A DNA stretch of 11,085 bases, from NCBI GenBank assembly GCA_905236295.1, contig CAJOQF010000025.1, positions 1-11,085 of the forward strand, read 5' to 3'. The notes beneath the pieces were generated by a model. That model was given only the letters and a program-made list of their open reading frames with translations. It ran no database searches and had not been told where the DNA came from. Numbering within the stretch: position 1 is the stretch's first letter; the number at the start of each line of letters is the position of its first letter. Source of the stretch: an uncultured Eubacterium sp. (lineage in GTDB: Bacteria; Bacillota; Clostridia; Lachnospirales; Lachnospiraceae). The translations under genes and the position numbers were made by a program. Shown here piece by piece: positions 1 through 7,560 of the stretch.

Positions 1-1328
1 AATCTGTTTGAATATGTCTCTAATGTTTCTCGTCTTGCACCCGGGCGAGCAGCCGATATAGCATCTGCAGCCTGAACAAGACATGCGATAAGTGACTCCG
101 GTTCGACATCTCCGTGATGAGCCTCAACCGCATTGATAATAATCGGTGCCTCTTTATACTTTCTACAAAGTTCAACACCGAGCTGGATATGTGAGCCTTC
201 CATCTCATGATCTACTGCTTTACCTATATCGTGCAGTAATCCGGCTCTTTTTGCAGTTCTTACGTCAACTCCAACTTCAGCTGCCAAAAGTCCTGACAAC
301 TGAGCTACCTCTATGGAATGCTTTAATGCATTCTGACCGAAACTTGTTCTAAAGCGCATCTTGCCCAAAAGACGTACAAGCTCGGGATGTATTCCATGAA
401 CACCAACTTCGAGAGTCGCAGCCTCACCTTCTTCACGCATCTTTGTCTCAACCTCTTTCTGAGATTTCTCAACAAGTTCTTCGATACGAGCCGGGTGGAT
501 ACGACCGTCAACTATAAGTTTTTCGAGGGCTATACGAGCAACCTCTCTTCTGACAGGATCAAATCCTGAAAGGATAACCGCTTCCGGAGTATCGTCGATA
601 ATAAGATCGACTCCGGTGAGTGTTTCGAGGGTTCTGATGTTACGACCCTCGCGTCCGATGATACGACCTTTCATATCATCGCTCGGAAGCTGTACAACGG
701 AAATCGTTGTCTCGGAAACATGGTCAGCCGCACATTTCTGTATAGCGGTAACTATGTATTCCTTAGCCTTTTTATTGGCTTCCTCTTTGGCTTTGTTTTC
801 AAGTTCTTTGACAAGCTTTGCAGCGTCAAGCTTGACATCTTCTTCAACAGTTTTTAATAGAAAATCTTTTGCTTGTTCGGAGGTAAATCCAGAGATTCGT
901 TCCAGTTCCTGTACTTCCTGATCATGAAGCCTATCAACCTCAGCCTGTTTTTTCTTTAACTGCTCTTCTTTAGAATTGTAGCTCTGTTCTCTTCGCTCGA
1001 TATTCTCGAGTTTCTTGTCAAGATTGGCTTCCTTCTGCTCAATACGACGCTCGTTTCTTGAAATCTCGGATCTTCTCTCCTTGATTTCTTTGTCAAGATC
1101 GTTCTTAAGCTTGATGGACTCCTCCTTGATCTCCAGCATCGACTCACGTTTCTTTGACTCTGCGGTTTTTACCGCATCATCTATGATCTCTCTCGCTTTG
1201 GTCTCAGCGGAACCTATGGTATTATCCGCTGATTTTTTAAGTGCATTTTTTGTAAGCAGATGTGAGAGCGCAGCAGCGACAACCCCTACAATAACAGCTA
1301 CGATAACAGTTATTACTTGTGGTGTCAC
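1..1328 (-). CDS. rny: Ribonuclease Y (RNase Y), partial: C-terminus beyond left edge
   Basis: Membrane-anchored endoribonuclease that starts mRNA decay in Firmicutes. 442 codons are visible; the family is about 520 residues long, so roughly the last 75-80 are outside the window. Order: an N-terminal membrane segment (about residues 4-25, rich in V, I and A), a long charged coiled coil (about 30-200), a KH domain with GRIIGREG at 221-228, and an HD domain with the metal-binding pair H366-D367 in LLHDIGKA. The start is GTG at 1328-1326, chosen because an AGGAGG lies 7 bases upstream and because it places the membrane segment at the N-terminus; the first in-frame ATG is far inside the coiled coil. 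It follows recX by 67 bases and has its own consensus promoter. Family identity is clear from the domain order; the GTG start is well supported but not proven. Confidence 0.96.
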   Translation of the reverse strand, partial: MTPQVITVIVAVIVGVVAAALSHLLTKNALKKSADNTIGSAETKAREIIDDAVKTAESKKRESMLEIKEESIKLKNDLDKEIKERRSEISRNERRIEQKEANLDKKLENIERREQSYNSKEEQLKKKQAEVDRLHDQEVQELERISGFTSEQAKDFLLKTVEEDVKLDAAKLVKELENKAKEEANKKAKEYIVTAIQKCAADHVSETTISVVQLPSDDMKGRIIGREGRNIRTLETLTGVDLIIDDTPEAVILSGFDPVRREVARIALEKLIVDGRIHPARIEELVEKSQKEVETKMREEGEAATLEVGVHGIHPELVRLLGKMRFRTSFGQNALKHSIEVAQLSGLLAAEVGVDVRTAKRAGLLHDIGKAVDHEMEGSHIQLGVELCRKYKEAPIIINAVEAHHGDVEPESLIACLVQAADAISAARPGARRETLETYSNR

Positions 1329-1341
1329 AGGAGCACCTCCT
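1329..1341 (-). promoter_or_regulatory. rny ribosome binding site inside a small hairpin
   Basis: The minus strand reads AGGAG-GTG-CTCCT immediately before the GTG start of rny, a perfect 5-bp inverted repeat with a 3-base loop. The left arm is the Shine-Dalgarno sequence (AGGAGG, 1341-1336) and the right arm touches the start codon. The inverted repeat is seen directly; that it folds and limits translation is inference. Confidence 0.6.
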
Positions 1342-1370
1342 TTTTTAAATTTTCAAATTACAACATTTTG

Positions 1371-1399
1371 ATTATATAAATTTTTAACATTTATGTCAA
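1371..1399 (-). promoter_or_regulatory. Consensus sigma-A promoter of rny
   Basis: TTGACA (1399-1394), 17-base spacer, TATAAT (1376-1371): both hexamers match the housekeeping consensus exactly. The -35 box contains the TGA stop codon of recX (1398-1396). The predicted transcript start is near 1364, giving a leader of about 36 bases before the rny GTG. Confidence 0.85.
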
Positions 1400-1857
1400 T
1401 AGTCAGCTTTTGCCCTGTCCATTGCCTTTAGTATATCGCTCGTCTTATATCCTTTTCTCATAAGAAATGAATATATCCTGTAGCGTTCCTTTTCATCATC
1501 CGCCACTTCGACAAAATGCTTTTTTTCAAGCCACTTCATAATCTGCGATTCCTCGTCAATCGCTTCGGATTCCTCAAAAGCAGCCGCTATGGTCTCCTTG
1601 TCTGCTCCTCGTTTTATGAGATCCTGCTTTATACGGATCCTGCTCTTTGATGATGAGTTATAATCAATAAAATTAAGGCAATAGCGCATGTCGTCAATAT
1701 AATGATATGACTTTACATATGCTATTGCCTCTTCGATATCCTCTTCGGAATATTCACTCTTTTTTAACTTCTCTCGCAGCCGCCCTTCCGTCATGTCCTG
1801 CTTTTCGAGAAGATGCATGGCGCGCGCTACGGCGCGCCTTGTCGTATCCTCTCTCAT
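1396..1857 (-). CDS. recX: Regulatory protein RecX
   Basis: Small RecA-modulating protein that binds the RecA filament and controls its extension and activity during recombination and SOS signalling. The 153 residues are typical of the family. They show the repeated three-helix pattern: about residues 8-58 (with EGRLREKLKK, then an EEAIAYVKS helix and the aromatic YHYIDD turn), a second repeat with RIRIKQDLIKRG near 75-84, and a third near the C-terminus with RKGYKTSDILKAM. The ATG start at 1857 lies two bases after the recA stop, and GGAGA in the end of recA serves as ribosome binding site about 9 bases upstream, so it is almost certainly co-transcribed with recA and under the same LexA control. 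No terminator is visible between recX and rny. Confidence 0.93.
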   Translation of the reverse strand: MREDTTRRAVARAMHLLEKQDMTEGRLREKLKKSEYSEEDIEEAIAYVKSYHYIDDMRYCLNFIDYNSSSKSRIRIKQDLIKRGADKETIAAAFEESEAIDEESQIMKWLEKKHFVEVADDEKERYRIYSFLMRKGYKTSDILKAMDRAKADY

Positions 1858-1859
1858 TT

Positions 1860-2936
1860 TCAGCTGTCTCCTTCGGGAGCATCAACTGCGCCATCTATAC
1901 CGGCATCCTCTGCCGACTCCCCGGCGCTTCCATCAAGGTGATAGTGCGCTCTCACCTTTCGCTCTATCTCCTCCATTATCTTCGGATTCTCTCTAAGGTA
2001 AAGTTTGGCGTTCTCACGTCCCTGACCTATCTTATCTCCGCCATAAGCATACCACGCTCCGGATTTGTTGATGACATCTATCTCCGCTGCCAGGTCAAGG
2101 ATATCTCCTTCTCTTGAAATTCCCTCGCCAAACATAATATCGAACTCTGCTTCCTTGAACGGCGGCGCAACCTTGTTCTTTACGATCTTGACTCTGGTGC
2201 GGTTTCCAATCACCTCGCCGCTGCTCTTTAGAGTCTCGCATCTTCTGACTTCCATACGGATTGATGAGTAGAACTTAAGCGCTCTACCACCTGTGGTCGT
2301 CTCAGGATTACCGAACATAACTCCAACTTTTTCACGAAGCTGGTTGATGAAGATAACAATACAGTTGGACTTTGAGATAACACCGGTAAGCTTTCTGAGT
2401 GCCTGTGACATAAGTCTCGCCTGGAGTCCGACATGGGAATCGCCCATATCACCATCAATCTCCGCCTTTGGAACAAGGGCAGCTACCGAGTCTACTATAA
2501 CGATGTCAACCGCGCCCGAACGGACCATAGTCTCTGTGATCTCTAATGCCTGCTCTCCGTTGTCCGGCTGTGAAATATAAAGATTGTCTACATCTACACC
2601 TATATTCTTTGCATATGTAGGATCAAGCGCATGCTCTGCATCGATAAAGCCGGCTATTCCTCCGCGCTTTTGCACTTCTGCGACCATATGAAGCGCAACC
2701 GTGGTCTTACCACTGGACTCAGGTCCGTAAACTTCCACAACTCTTCCCTTCGGGATACCGCCGAGTCCGAGCGCAATATCAAGGCTCAATGATCCTGTCG
2801 GTATGGTCTCTATGCTCATATCAGCCACGGAATCTCCGAGCTTCATAACCGAGCCCTTTCCGTACTGTTTCTCTATTTGAAGTATCGCTACGTCTAATGC
2901 TTTTAATTTATCTTCTCTTGTAGTATCCTTTGCCAT
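1860..2936 (-). CDS. recA: Recombinase RecA
   Basis: DNA-dependent ATPase that forms filaments on single-stranded DNA, performs strand exchange in homologous recombination and triggers LexA self-cleavage. 358 residues, normal length. The Walker A motif GPESSGKT is at 71-78. The DNA-binding L2 loop region ([17 protein letters not shown]) follows the NQLREK motif, and the protein ends in a short acidic tail (GESAEDAG... ending EGDS), as in many bacterial RecAs. The ATG at 2936 is preceded by AAGGAG with a 6-base spacer (2948-2943). It is the first gene of a recA-recX unit with a LexA-type promoter. No intein or truncation is seen. Confidence 0.98.
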   Translation of the reverse strand: MAKDTTREDKLKALDVAILQIEKQYGKGSVMKLGDSVADMSIETIPTGSLSLDIALGLGGIPKGRVVEVYGPESSGKTTVALHMVAEVQKRGGIAGFIDAEHALDPTYAKNIGVDVDNLYISQPDNGEQALEITETMVRSGAVDIVIVDSVAALVPKAEIDGDMGDSHVGLQARLMSQALRKLTGVISKSNCIVIFINQLREKVGVMFGNPETTTGGRALKFYSSIRMEVRRCETLKSSGEVIGNRTRVKIVKNKVAPPFKEAEFDIMFGEGISREGDILDLAAEIDVINKSGAWYAYGGDKIGQGRENAKLYLRENPKIMEEIERKVRAHYHLDGSAGESAEDAGIDGAVDAPEGDS

Positions 2937-2953
2937 AATGTTCTCCTTGTTAA

Positions 2954-2967
2954 CAAACTTATGTTCG
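2954..2967 (-). promoter_or_regulatory. Proximal LexA (SOS) box of recA
   Basis: On the minus strand CGAACATAAGTTTG, matching the Gram-positive LexA consensus CGAACATATGTTCG at 12 of 14 positions. It lies just downstream of the predicted recA transcript start, where bound LexA would block initiation. Confidence 0.75.
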
Positions 2968-2978
2968 ATTCGATTATT

Positions 2979-3007
2979 ATACTATTACACGCATCTCTAA
3001 AAGTCAA
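2979..3007 (-). promoter_or_regulatory. recA promoter
   Basis: TTGACT (3007-3002), 17-base spacer, TAGTAT (2984-2979) on the minus strand. A TATAAT three bases further downstream would need a 20-base spacer. The predicted start is near 2972, between the promoter and the proximal LexA box. Flanked on both sides by LexA-type operators. Confidence 0.7.
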
Positions 3008-3016
3008 TAGTTTTTT

Positions 3017-3030
3017 CGAACTTTTGTTCT
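3017..3030 (-). promoter_or_regulatory. Distal LexA (SOS) box of recA
   Basis: On the plus strand CGAACTTTTGTTCT, with intact CGAAC and GTTC half-site cores at the correct 4-base spacing. It ends 9 bases upstream of the recA -35 box. Its centre is 63 bases from that of the proximal box, about six helical turns, so both sites face the same side of the DNA. Confidence 0.65.
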
Positions 3031-3057
3031 GTTTTTGTTCTATTAACGGTAACTATG

Positions 3058-3094
3058 GAAAAATACCTGAATCCGGCTAAGATATTTCGGATTC
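3058..3094 (-). terminator. Probable intrinsic terminator after prfC
   Basis: Two bases after the prfC stop the minus strand has GAATCCG, a 12-base loop and CGGATTC (arms 3094-3088 and 3075-3069), followed by AGGTATTTTT. The 7-bp stem is perfect, but the loop is long and the T-run starts 4 bases after the stem, so efficiency is uncertain. It would separate the deoB-prfC unit from the recA promoter. Confidence 0.55.
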
Positions 3095-3096
3095 TA

Positions 3097-4686
3097 TCAC
3101 ATATTTCCAAATTCGGCAAGCTTGAGACCCTCGTTACGGTCAAGAGTCATTCCTACGCTCCACTCATTCACAAACAACAGGAGATAATTTCCCTTCAGAT
3201 CCTGAACTTTTCTCATGTCACTTGTGCCGGTGAGCTTATCTATATCGACCTCGCTCTCTATCCAGCGAATATACTCATACGGAAGATTCTCAAGATGAAT
3301 ATCCACGTTGTACTCATTTTCAAGTCGGTACTTCAATACATCAAACTGCAGCACGCCCACAACTCCGACTATTATCTCCTCCATACCGGTGCCGACCTCT
3401 TTGAAGATCTGGATGGCACCCTCCTGGGCAATCTGGTTGATACCTTTCACAAATGCTTTACGCTTCATGGTATCATCCTGTCTGACCCTTGCAAAATGCT
3501 CCGGCGCAAATGTAGGGATTCCCTGGAATCTGAACTTTTTCCCGCTCTTTATTATCGTGTCACCGATCGAGAATATGCCCGGATCGAATACTCCGATTAT
3601 ATCCCCGGCATAGGCCTCCTCAACTATATGACGCTCTGATGCCATCATCTGCTGAGGCTGGGAAAGTCTCATCTTCTTGTCCGAGCCCTGAACATGAAAC
3701 ACTTCCATTCCGGCCTCGTATTTTCCGGAGCAAATGCGCATAAACGCAACCCTGTCGCGGTGCGCCTTGTTCATATTTGCCTGAATCTTAAATACGAACG
3801 CTGAAAATTCTTCGTCGAACGGATCGATCGTTCCGATATCAGCAGTTCTCGGAAGCGGCGATGTAGTCATCTTGAGGAAATGTTCAAGAAATGTCTTCAC
3901 ACCGAAGTTTGTGAGGGCTGAGCCGAAAAATACCGGTGTAAGCTCACCCTTTGAGACCAGCTCCTGATCAAACTCTGCGCTTGCACCATCCATAAGCTCT
4001 ATCTCGTCAAAAAGGGTCTCCTTCTGCTCAGCAGTAATAAATTCATCGATCTTCGGATCATCCATCGAAAGTTCAACAAACTCTCCCTCTTTTGTTCCCT
4101 TCAATGTGTCCGAAAACATAAGCACATTTTTTGTATTGCGGTCATAGACTCCACGGAAATTCTTTCCGGAACCTATAGGCCAGTTTATAGGGCAGGTGGC
4201 AATACCAAGCTCCTTTTCTATCTCATCCAAAAGCTCGAAAGTATCGTTGGCGTCCCTGTCCATTTTGTTTATGAACGTAAATATCGGTATATGTCGCATG
4301 ACACATACTTTAAAAAGCTTTCTCGTCTGCGCCTCGACACCCTTCGAACCGTCAATCACCATGACAGCCGAATCGGCTGCCATAAGTGTTCTGTATGTAT
4401 CCTCCGAGAAATCCTGATGTCCCGGTGTATCAAGGATGTTTATACAATAACCATCATAATTAAACTGCAACACCGAAGAAGTGACAGAAATTCCTCTCTC
4501 CTTTTCTATCTCCATCCAGTCGGAGACCGCATGTCTGGCAGTAGCCTTTCCCTTTACGGATCCGGCGAGATTTATGGCGCCTCCGTACAGCAAAAATTTC
4601 TCCGTAAGCGTGGTCTTTCCGGCATCCGGATGTGAGATTATGGCAAATGTGCGTCGTTTTTCTATTTCTTTCCTTAAATCAGACAT
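3097..4686 (-). CDS. prfC: Peptide chain release factor 3 (RF3)
   Basis: Translational GTPase that removes RF1/RF2 from the ribosome after peptide release and recycles them. 529 residues, the usual RF3 length. GTPase motifs are all present: G1 PDAGKTT at 20-26, the G2 region ERGISVTSS near 63-71, G3 DTPGH at 86-90, and G4 NKMD at 140-143. The adjacent DRD, the RF3-type GSVKGKATARHAVSDW switch region and the C-terminal half (GVLQFDVLKYRLENEY) distinguish it from EF-G and from tetracycline-resistance proteins of the same superfamily. The ATG at 4686 has GGAG about 7 bases upstream. It begins 16 bases after deoB, so the two are probably one transcript. Long open frames on the opposite strand are coding shadows. 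Confidence 0.96.
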   Translation of the reverse strand: MSDLRKEIEKRRTFAIISHPDAGKTTLTEKFLLYGGAINLAGSVKGKATARHAVSDWMEIEKERGISVTSSVLQFNYDGYCINILDTPGHQDFSEDTYRTLMAADSAVMVIDGSKGVEAQTRKLFKVCVMRHIPIFTFINKMDRDANDTFELLDEIEKELGIATCPINWPIGSGKNFRGVYDRNTKNVLMFSDTLKGTKEGEFVELSMDDPKIDEFITAEQKETLFDEIELMDGASAEFDQELVSKGELTPVFFGSALTNFGVKTFLEHFLKMTTSPLPRTADIGTIDPFDEEFSAFVFKIQANMNKAHRDRVAFMRICSGKYEAGMEVFHVQGSDKKMRLSQPQQMMASERHIVEEAYAGDIIGVFDPGIFSIGDTIIKSGKKFRFQGIPTFAPEHFARVRQDDTMKRKAFVKGINQIAQEGAIQIFKEVGTGMEEIIVGVVGVLQFDVLKYRLENEYNVDIHLENLPYEYIRWIESEVDIDKLTGTSDMRKVQDLKGNYLLLFVNEWSVGMTLDRNEGLKLAEFGNM

Positions 4687-4702
4687 TTATACTCTCCGTT
4701 TT

Positions 4703-5884
4703 CTACAACAACGATTTTCCGTCAAGCGACTCATCCACACCCAAAAGCTTAAGGGTCGTAGCCGCAATATCAGCAAATGTATCTCTGGTTTTAAAATCTT
4801 TTCCTACCGGTATGGCATCTCCGTACATCACAAACGGAGTGTACTCCCTCGAATGGTCGGTCGAAGGCGTGCTCGGATCGCAACCGTGATCAGCAGTGAT
4901 CATAAGCACATCATCGCTTTTTAGCTTTGCGATAATATCCGGCAGCTTGTCATCAAAATATGCCAGGGCTTTTGCATACCCATCCACGTCATTGCGATGT
5001 CCGTAGAGCATGTCAAAATCAACAAGGTTCACAAAACACAGACCGTTAAAATCCTTATCCATATACTCCAGAGTCTTATCGATTCCATCCGGATTTCCTG
5101 TAGTTCTCACGAACTCAGTGATACCCTTTCCGGCAAAAATATCATTGATCTTGCCGACTCCGATCGCATCCATTCCCCTGTCTTTAAGAACATCGAGCAT
5201 GGTTGTCTTCGGCGGTTTAAGGGAGAAATCGTGGCGATTTGAAGTTCTCGTAAAATTACCCGGTTCTCCTATAAAAGGTCTTGCTATGACTCTGCCGACC
5301 CCATGTTTACCCTTAAGGATCTCTCTGGCGATCTCACAGTATTTGTAAAGAGTCTCTACCGGAACCACATCCTCGTGTGCGGCAATCTGGAATACCGAAT
5401 CCGCTGATGTATAAACGATCAGTTTGCCGGTCTCCATATGCTCCTTTCCATATTCCTTTATAACCTCTGTGCCGGAATAAGGTTTGTTTACAAGCCATCC
5501 CCTTCCGGTTCGTTTCTCAAACTCATCCATAACCTCAGCCGGAAATCCATCAGGATAGGTGGGAAGCGGGTTCGGAGAGATCATTCCTGCGATTTCCCAG
5601 TGACCGATCGTCGTGTCTTTTCCCTTTGACGCCTCTCTCATTCGGGCTACGGCTCCGTCGAAACTATCCGAAGCGCCAACCGGATTATCGGCGGCATCCA
5701 AATCTTTTACTCCATCTATATTAAATAACCCAAGCTTTTTCATATTAGGCATGGAAAAATATTCGCTCTTCATACACGCAGCAATAGTGTTGCTGCCTTC
5801 ATCTTTAAATTCTGCAGCATCCGGCATTTCACCTATACCGAAGCTGTCCAAAACGATCAAAAAAATTCTTTTCACTCTATTCAT
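4703..5884 (-). CDS. deoB: Phosphopentomutase
   Basis: Interconverts (deoxy)ribose 1-phosphate and 5-phosphate, linking nucleoside phosphorolysis to central carbon metabolism in the cytoplasm. Alkaline-phosphatase superfamily, 393 residues, normal length. Metal and active-site residues are visible in the expected order: D13 in VLDSFGIG, the phosphorylatable threonine in DTTIGHWE (T91 or T92), D291 and H296 in VDFDMLYGHRND, D332-H333 in TADHG, and H344 in TDHSRE. This spacing follows the bacillary enzyme. The ATG at 5884 has a modest GAGG 5 bases upstream. It precedes prfC closely. No deoA, deoC, deoD or nucleoside transporter is nearby, so it is outside a classical deo operon here. Confidence 0.97.
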   Translation of the reverse strand: MNRVKRIFLIVLDSFGIGEMPDAAEFKDEGSNTIAACMKSEYFSMPNMKKLGLFNIDGVKDLDAADNPVGASDSFDGAVARMREASKGKDTTIGHWEIAGMISPNPLPTYPDGFPAEVMDEFEKRTGRGWLVNKPYSGTEVIKEYGKEHMETGKLIVYTSADSVFQIAAHEDVVPVETLYKYCEIAREILKGKHGVGRVIARPFIGEPGNFTRTSNRHDFSLKPPKTTMLDVLKDRGMDAIGVGKINDIFAGKGITEFVRTTGNPDGIDKTLEYMDKDFNGLCFVNLVDFDMLYGHRNDVDGYAKALAYFDDKLPDIIAKLKSDDVLMITADHGCDPSTPSTDHSREYTPFVMYGDAIPVGKDFKTRDTFADIAATTLKLLGVDESLDGKSLL

Positions 5885-5900
5885 ATTCGCCTCACAAGAA

Positions 5901-5933
5901 GAAATCTGCTACTGAAAACCAGCGGCAGATTTC
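5901..5933 (-). terminator. Hairpin between CoA-transferase operon and deoB (terminator or 5' leader stem)
   Basis: Arms GAAATCTGC and GCAGATTTC pair over 9 bp. Inside lies a 2x2 internal loop, then CTG/CAG around a 5-base loop. On the minus strand it is followed by TTCTTGTG, a poor T-run. It could end the CoA-transferase transcript. Equally, it could be the structured 5' end of the deoB mRNA, since the predicted deoB start falls at about 5934, right at its edge. Confidence 0.45.
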
Positions 5934-5940
5934 TGTTGAT

Positions 5941-5969
5941 GTTATATATTAGCGTTGTCACTTCGACAA
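5941..5969 (-). promoter_or_regulatory. Candidate deoB-prfC promoter
   Basis: TTGTCG (5969-5964), 17-base spacer, TATAAC (5946-5941) on the minus strand: 4 of 6 and 5 of 6 matches to consensus. It lies in the 112-base gap before deoB and is the best promoter candidate there. Confidence 0.5.
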
Positions 5970-5996
5970 ACTCAGTGACTGTAAAAAGGTTAAACC

Positions 5997-6653
5997 TTAT
6001 ACCATCGGCTTGAGATCATCAGAGATGATAAGCTTAGCCTCTGTAGCTTCCTGAATCTGCTCTACAGTAAACTCAGGATTGTACTCTGTAAGTACAAGAC
6101 CCTTGTCTGTTACTTCCATAACGCCCATCTCGGTAACGATGAGGTTAACCTGTCCCTTTGCAGTAAGTGGAAGTGTGCACCGCTTAAGGATCTTCGGAGC
6201 ACCCTTCTGTGTATGCTCCATAGCAACGATAACCCTCTTAGCACCTACAACGAGATCCATAGCTCCGCCCATTCCAGGAACCATCTTTCCAGGAATGATC
6301 CAGTTTGCGATGTCTCCGTTCTCAGCAACCTGAAGAGAACCAAGTACAGTTGCGTCTACATGTCCGCCTCTGATGATAGCGAAAGATGTAGCTGAATCAA
6401 AGAACATACCATCCTTTGCGATACCTGCCGGCTGTCCGCCTGCATTAACGATGTAATCTTTGTCCGGATTGCTCTCGTCTACTGAATCAAGACCGATGAA
6501 TCCGTTCTCTGACTGAAGTGTGATTGTGATAGAAGGATCAACATAATCAGGCACCATAGTCGGAAGACCTATACCTAAGTTTACTACGTCTCCGTCGTGG
6601 AGCTCTTTAGCTACACGCTTTGCGATAAAAGGTTTGATTTCGCTCTTTTCCAT
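5997..6653 (-). CDS. CoA-transferase subunit B (acetate/butyrate-acetoacetate type, CtfB/AtoA-like)
   Basis: Beta subunit of a class I CoA-transferase that moves CoA between short-chain acids such as acetoacetate, acetate and butyrate, with a glutamyl-CoA thioester intermediate. 218 residues, usual length. The catalytic glutamate is E49 in QSENGFIGL. Family signatures follow: [10 protein letters not shown] near 25-34, the glycine-rich [23 protein letters not shown] and [16 protein letters not shown]. The ATG at 6653 is preceded by AGGAGG about 9 bases upstream, overlapping the end of the A subunit gene. The two genes are 4 bases apart, so subunits are made from one message in equal amounts. 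Its reaction direction and preferred acids cannot be read from the sequence; no thiolase or acetoacetate decarboxylase gene is in the window. Confidence 0.93.
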   Translation of the reverse strand: MEKSEIKPFIAKRVAKELHDGDVVNLGIGLPTMVPDYVDPSITITLQSENGFIGLDSVDESNPDKDYIVNAGGQPAGIAKDGMFFDSATSFAIIRGGHVDATVLGSLQVAENGDIANWIIPGKMVPGMGGAMDLVVGAKRVIVAMEHTQKGAPKILKRCTLPLTAKGQVNLIVTEMGVMEVTDKGLVLTEYNPEFTVEQIQEATEAKLIISDDLKPMV

Positions 6654-6657
6654 GTTA

Positions 6658-7332
6658 TTAATCCTCCTTTACTACCAAATAATCTACATAAACATGTGGA
6701 GTCTCAACATACTCCGGTCCGATCTCGCCGGCCGGAACTATCTTTTCAACTTCAACGATAGTTATGTCTGCTGCAGCTGCGATAAGCATATTGAAGTTTC
6801 TTGTAGAACCCTTGTAGCGAAGGTTTCCTGTCTCGTCTGCCTCGTAAGCCTGAACTATTGCAACATTTCCTCTTATCGGTTTCTCAAGAAGATACTCTTT
6901 TCCGTCAACTTCGATTGTCTGCTTTCCTTCGAGAGTAGTCGGTGATGAAGAATCAGCTACGATAGTACCAACTCCGGTAGGTGTAAGGATTCCGCCAAGA
7001 CCAGCTCCGCCTGCACGGATCTGCTCTGCCAATGTACCCTGTGGCTGAAGCTTGAGCTCCATCTCGCCCGAGTTGAACTGCTCAGCACACTCCTTGTTAA
7101 GTCCAACGTGAGTAGCTATAAGTCTCTTTATCTGATGTCTAGCCATCAGTCTACCTGTTCCTTCGTTCTGGAATCCTGCATCGTTACATACAACTGTAAG
7201 ATTCTTAGCTGTAACTTCGTTGCAGATGCTCTTAGCTGTTCCGTTTGTCATGAAGCCACCGATAAGTACGGTATCGCCGTCTTTAACAAGAGCGCCGGCT
7301 TCTTTTGCAGAAATCACTTTTGTTTTTGCCAT
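6658..7332 (-). CDS. CoA-transferase subunit A (CtfA/AtoD-like)
   Basis: Alpha subunit of the same heteromeric class I CoA-transferase, 224 residues. It closely follows the AtoD/CtfA pattern: [11 protein letters not shown] near 22-32, [19 protein letters not shown], the [19 protein letters not shown] block, the glycine-rich [21 protein letters not shown] and a late [11 protein letters not shown] strand. The oxyanion-loop region reads FMTNGTAK rather than the FMGIGTPS of E. coli AtoD. The ATG at 7332 has a perfect AGGAGG 6 bases upstream, pointing to strong translation. First gene of a two-gene operon with subunit B; a promoter candidate lies about 60 bases upstream. Substrate choice (acetoacetate, butyrate, other 3-oxo or short acids) is not decidable from sequence alone. 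Confidence 0.93.
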   Translation of the reverse strand: MAKTKVISAKEAGALVKDGDTVLIGGFMTNGTAKSICNEVTAKNLTVVCNDAGFQNEGTGRLMARHQIKRLIATHVGLNKECAEQFNSGEMELKLQPQGTLAEQIRAGGAGLGGILTPTGVGTIVADSSSPTTLEGKQTIEVDGKEYLLEKPIRGNVAIVQAYEADETGNLRYKGSTRNFNMLIAAAADITIVEVEKIVPAGEIGPEYVETPHVYVDYLVVKED

Positions 7333-7368
7333 GATGATCCTCCTAAATATATTTTGAAATATAAATTA

Positions 7369-7381
7369 GCGATAATATCGC
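7369..7381. promoter_or_regulatory. Palindrome at predicted start of the CoA-transferase transcript
   Basis: GCGATA-A-TATCGC on the plus strand, a perfect 6-bp inverted repeat around one base, just downstream of the predicted transcript start (about 7383) and 19 bases upstream of the AGGAGG. The position suits a repressor operator or a 5' mRNA stem; the role is inferred only. Confidence 0.45.
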
Positions 7382-7389
7382 CATTCCAT

Positions 7390-7418
7390 AATGTATCACT
7401 TTTATTAGAAAATATCAA
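7390..7418 (-). promoter_or_regulatory. Candidate promoter of the CoA-transferase operon
   Basis: TTGATA (7418-7413), 17-base spacer, TACATT (7395-7390) on the minus strand: 5 of 6 and 4 of 6 matches. It is the best-placed candidate in the AT-rich leader of the A subunit gene. Confidence 0.5.
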
Positions 7419-7500
7419 TCCTATTTATATATAATTTTGAACACCGTGCCTATCGTCTATGCTAAAAATGTCATCCCTAAAACAAGAAGTTTTTAGACAC

Positions 7501-7542
7501 AAAAAAAAGACACCATGGCTTAAATTCATAAATCACAGTGCC
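7501..7542 (-). terminator. Intrinsic terminator of an orphan minus-strand transcript
   Basis: On the minus strand GGCACTGTG, a 16-base loop, CATGGTGTC, then eight T. The stem is 9 bp including three G-U pairs. The T8 run gives it clear direction. No gene lies upstream of it on this strand, so it either ends a very short RNA or insulates/attenuates transcription entering the CoA-transferase operon. Confidence 0.6.
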
Positions 7543-7560
7543 TTTGCTATTGATAATATA

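Noticed and set aside
616..1371. Plus-strand open frames with S-rich products (616-921 and 1015-1371)
   Set aside because: They are the complement of the charged coiled coil of RNase Y; the E/K/R-rich codons read as S/L/F on the other strand.
1707..2117. 136-codon plus-strand open frame antisense to recA/recX
   Set aside because: Opposite well-identified genes and spanning their junction; low-complexity translation rich in L and S typical of a shadow frame.
3055..3639. 194-codon plus-strand open frame antisense to prfC
   Set aside because: It lies opposite a clear RF3 gene with all GTPase motifs, has no ribosome binding site and its product matches nothing recognisable; it follows from codon bias of prfC.
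4481..4924. 147-codon plus-strand open frame antisense to the deoB-prfC junction
   Set aside because: Overlaps two confident genes on the other strand and has no initiation signal.
5986..5999. Small AGGTT/AACCT repeat followed by T-run at the end of the CoA-transferase operon
   Set aside because: The arms are separated by a single base, which cannot form an RNA hairpin loop; a 3-bp stem remains, too weak for a terminator.
7417..7527. 34-codon minus-strand frame (starting MNLSHGV) as a small protein gene
   Set aside because: No ribosome binding site, starts inside the terminator loop and runs through the T8 tract; composition looks random.
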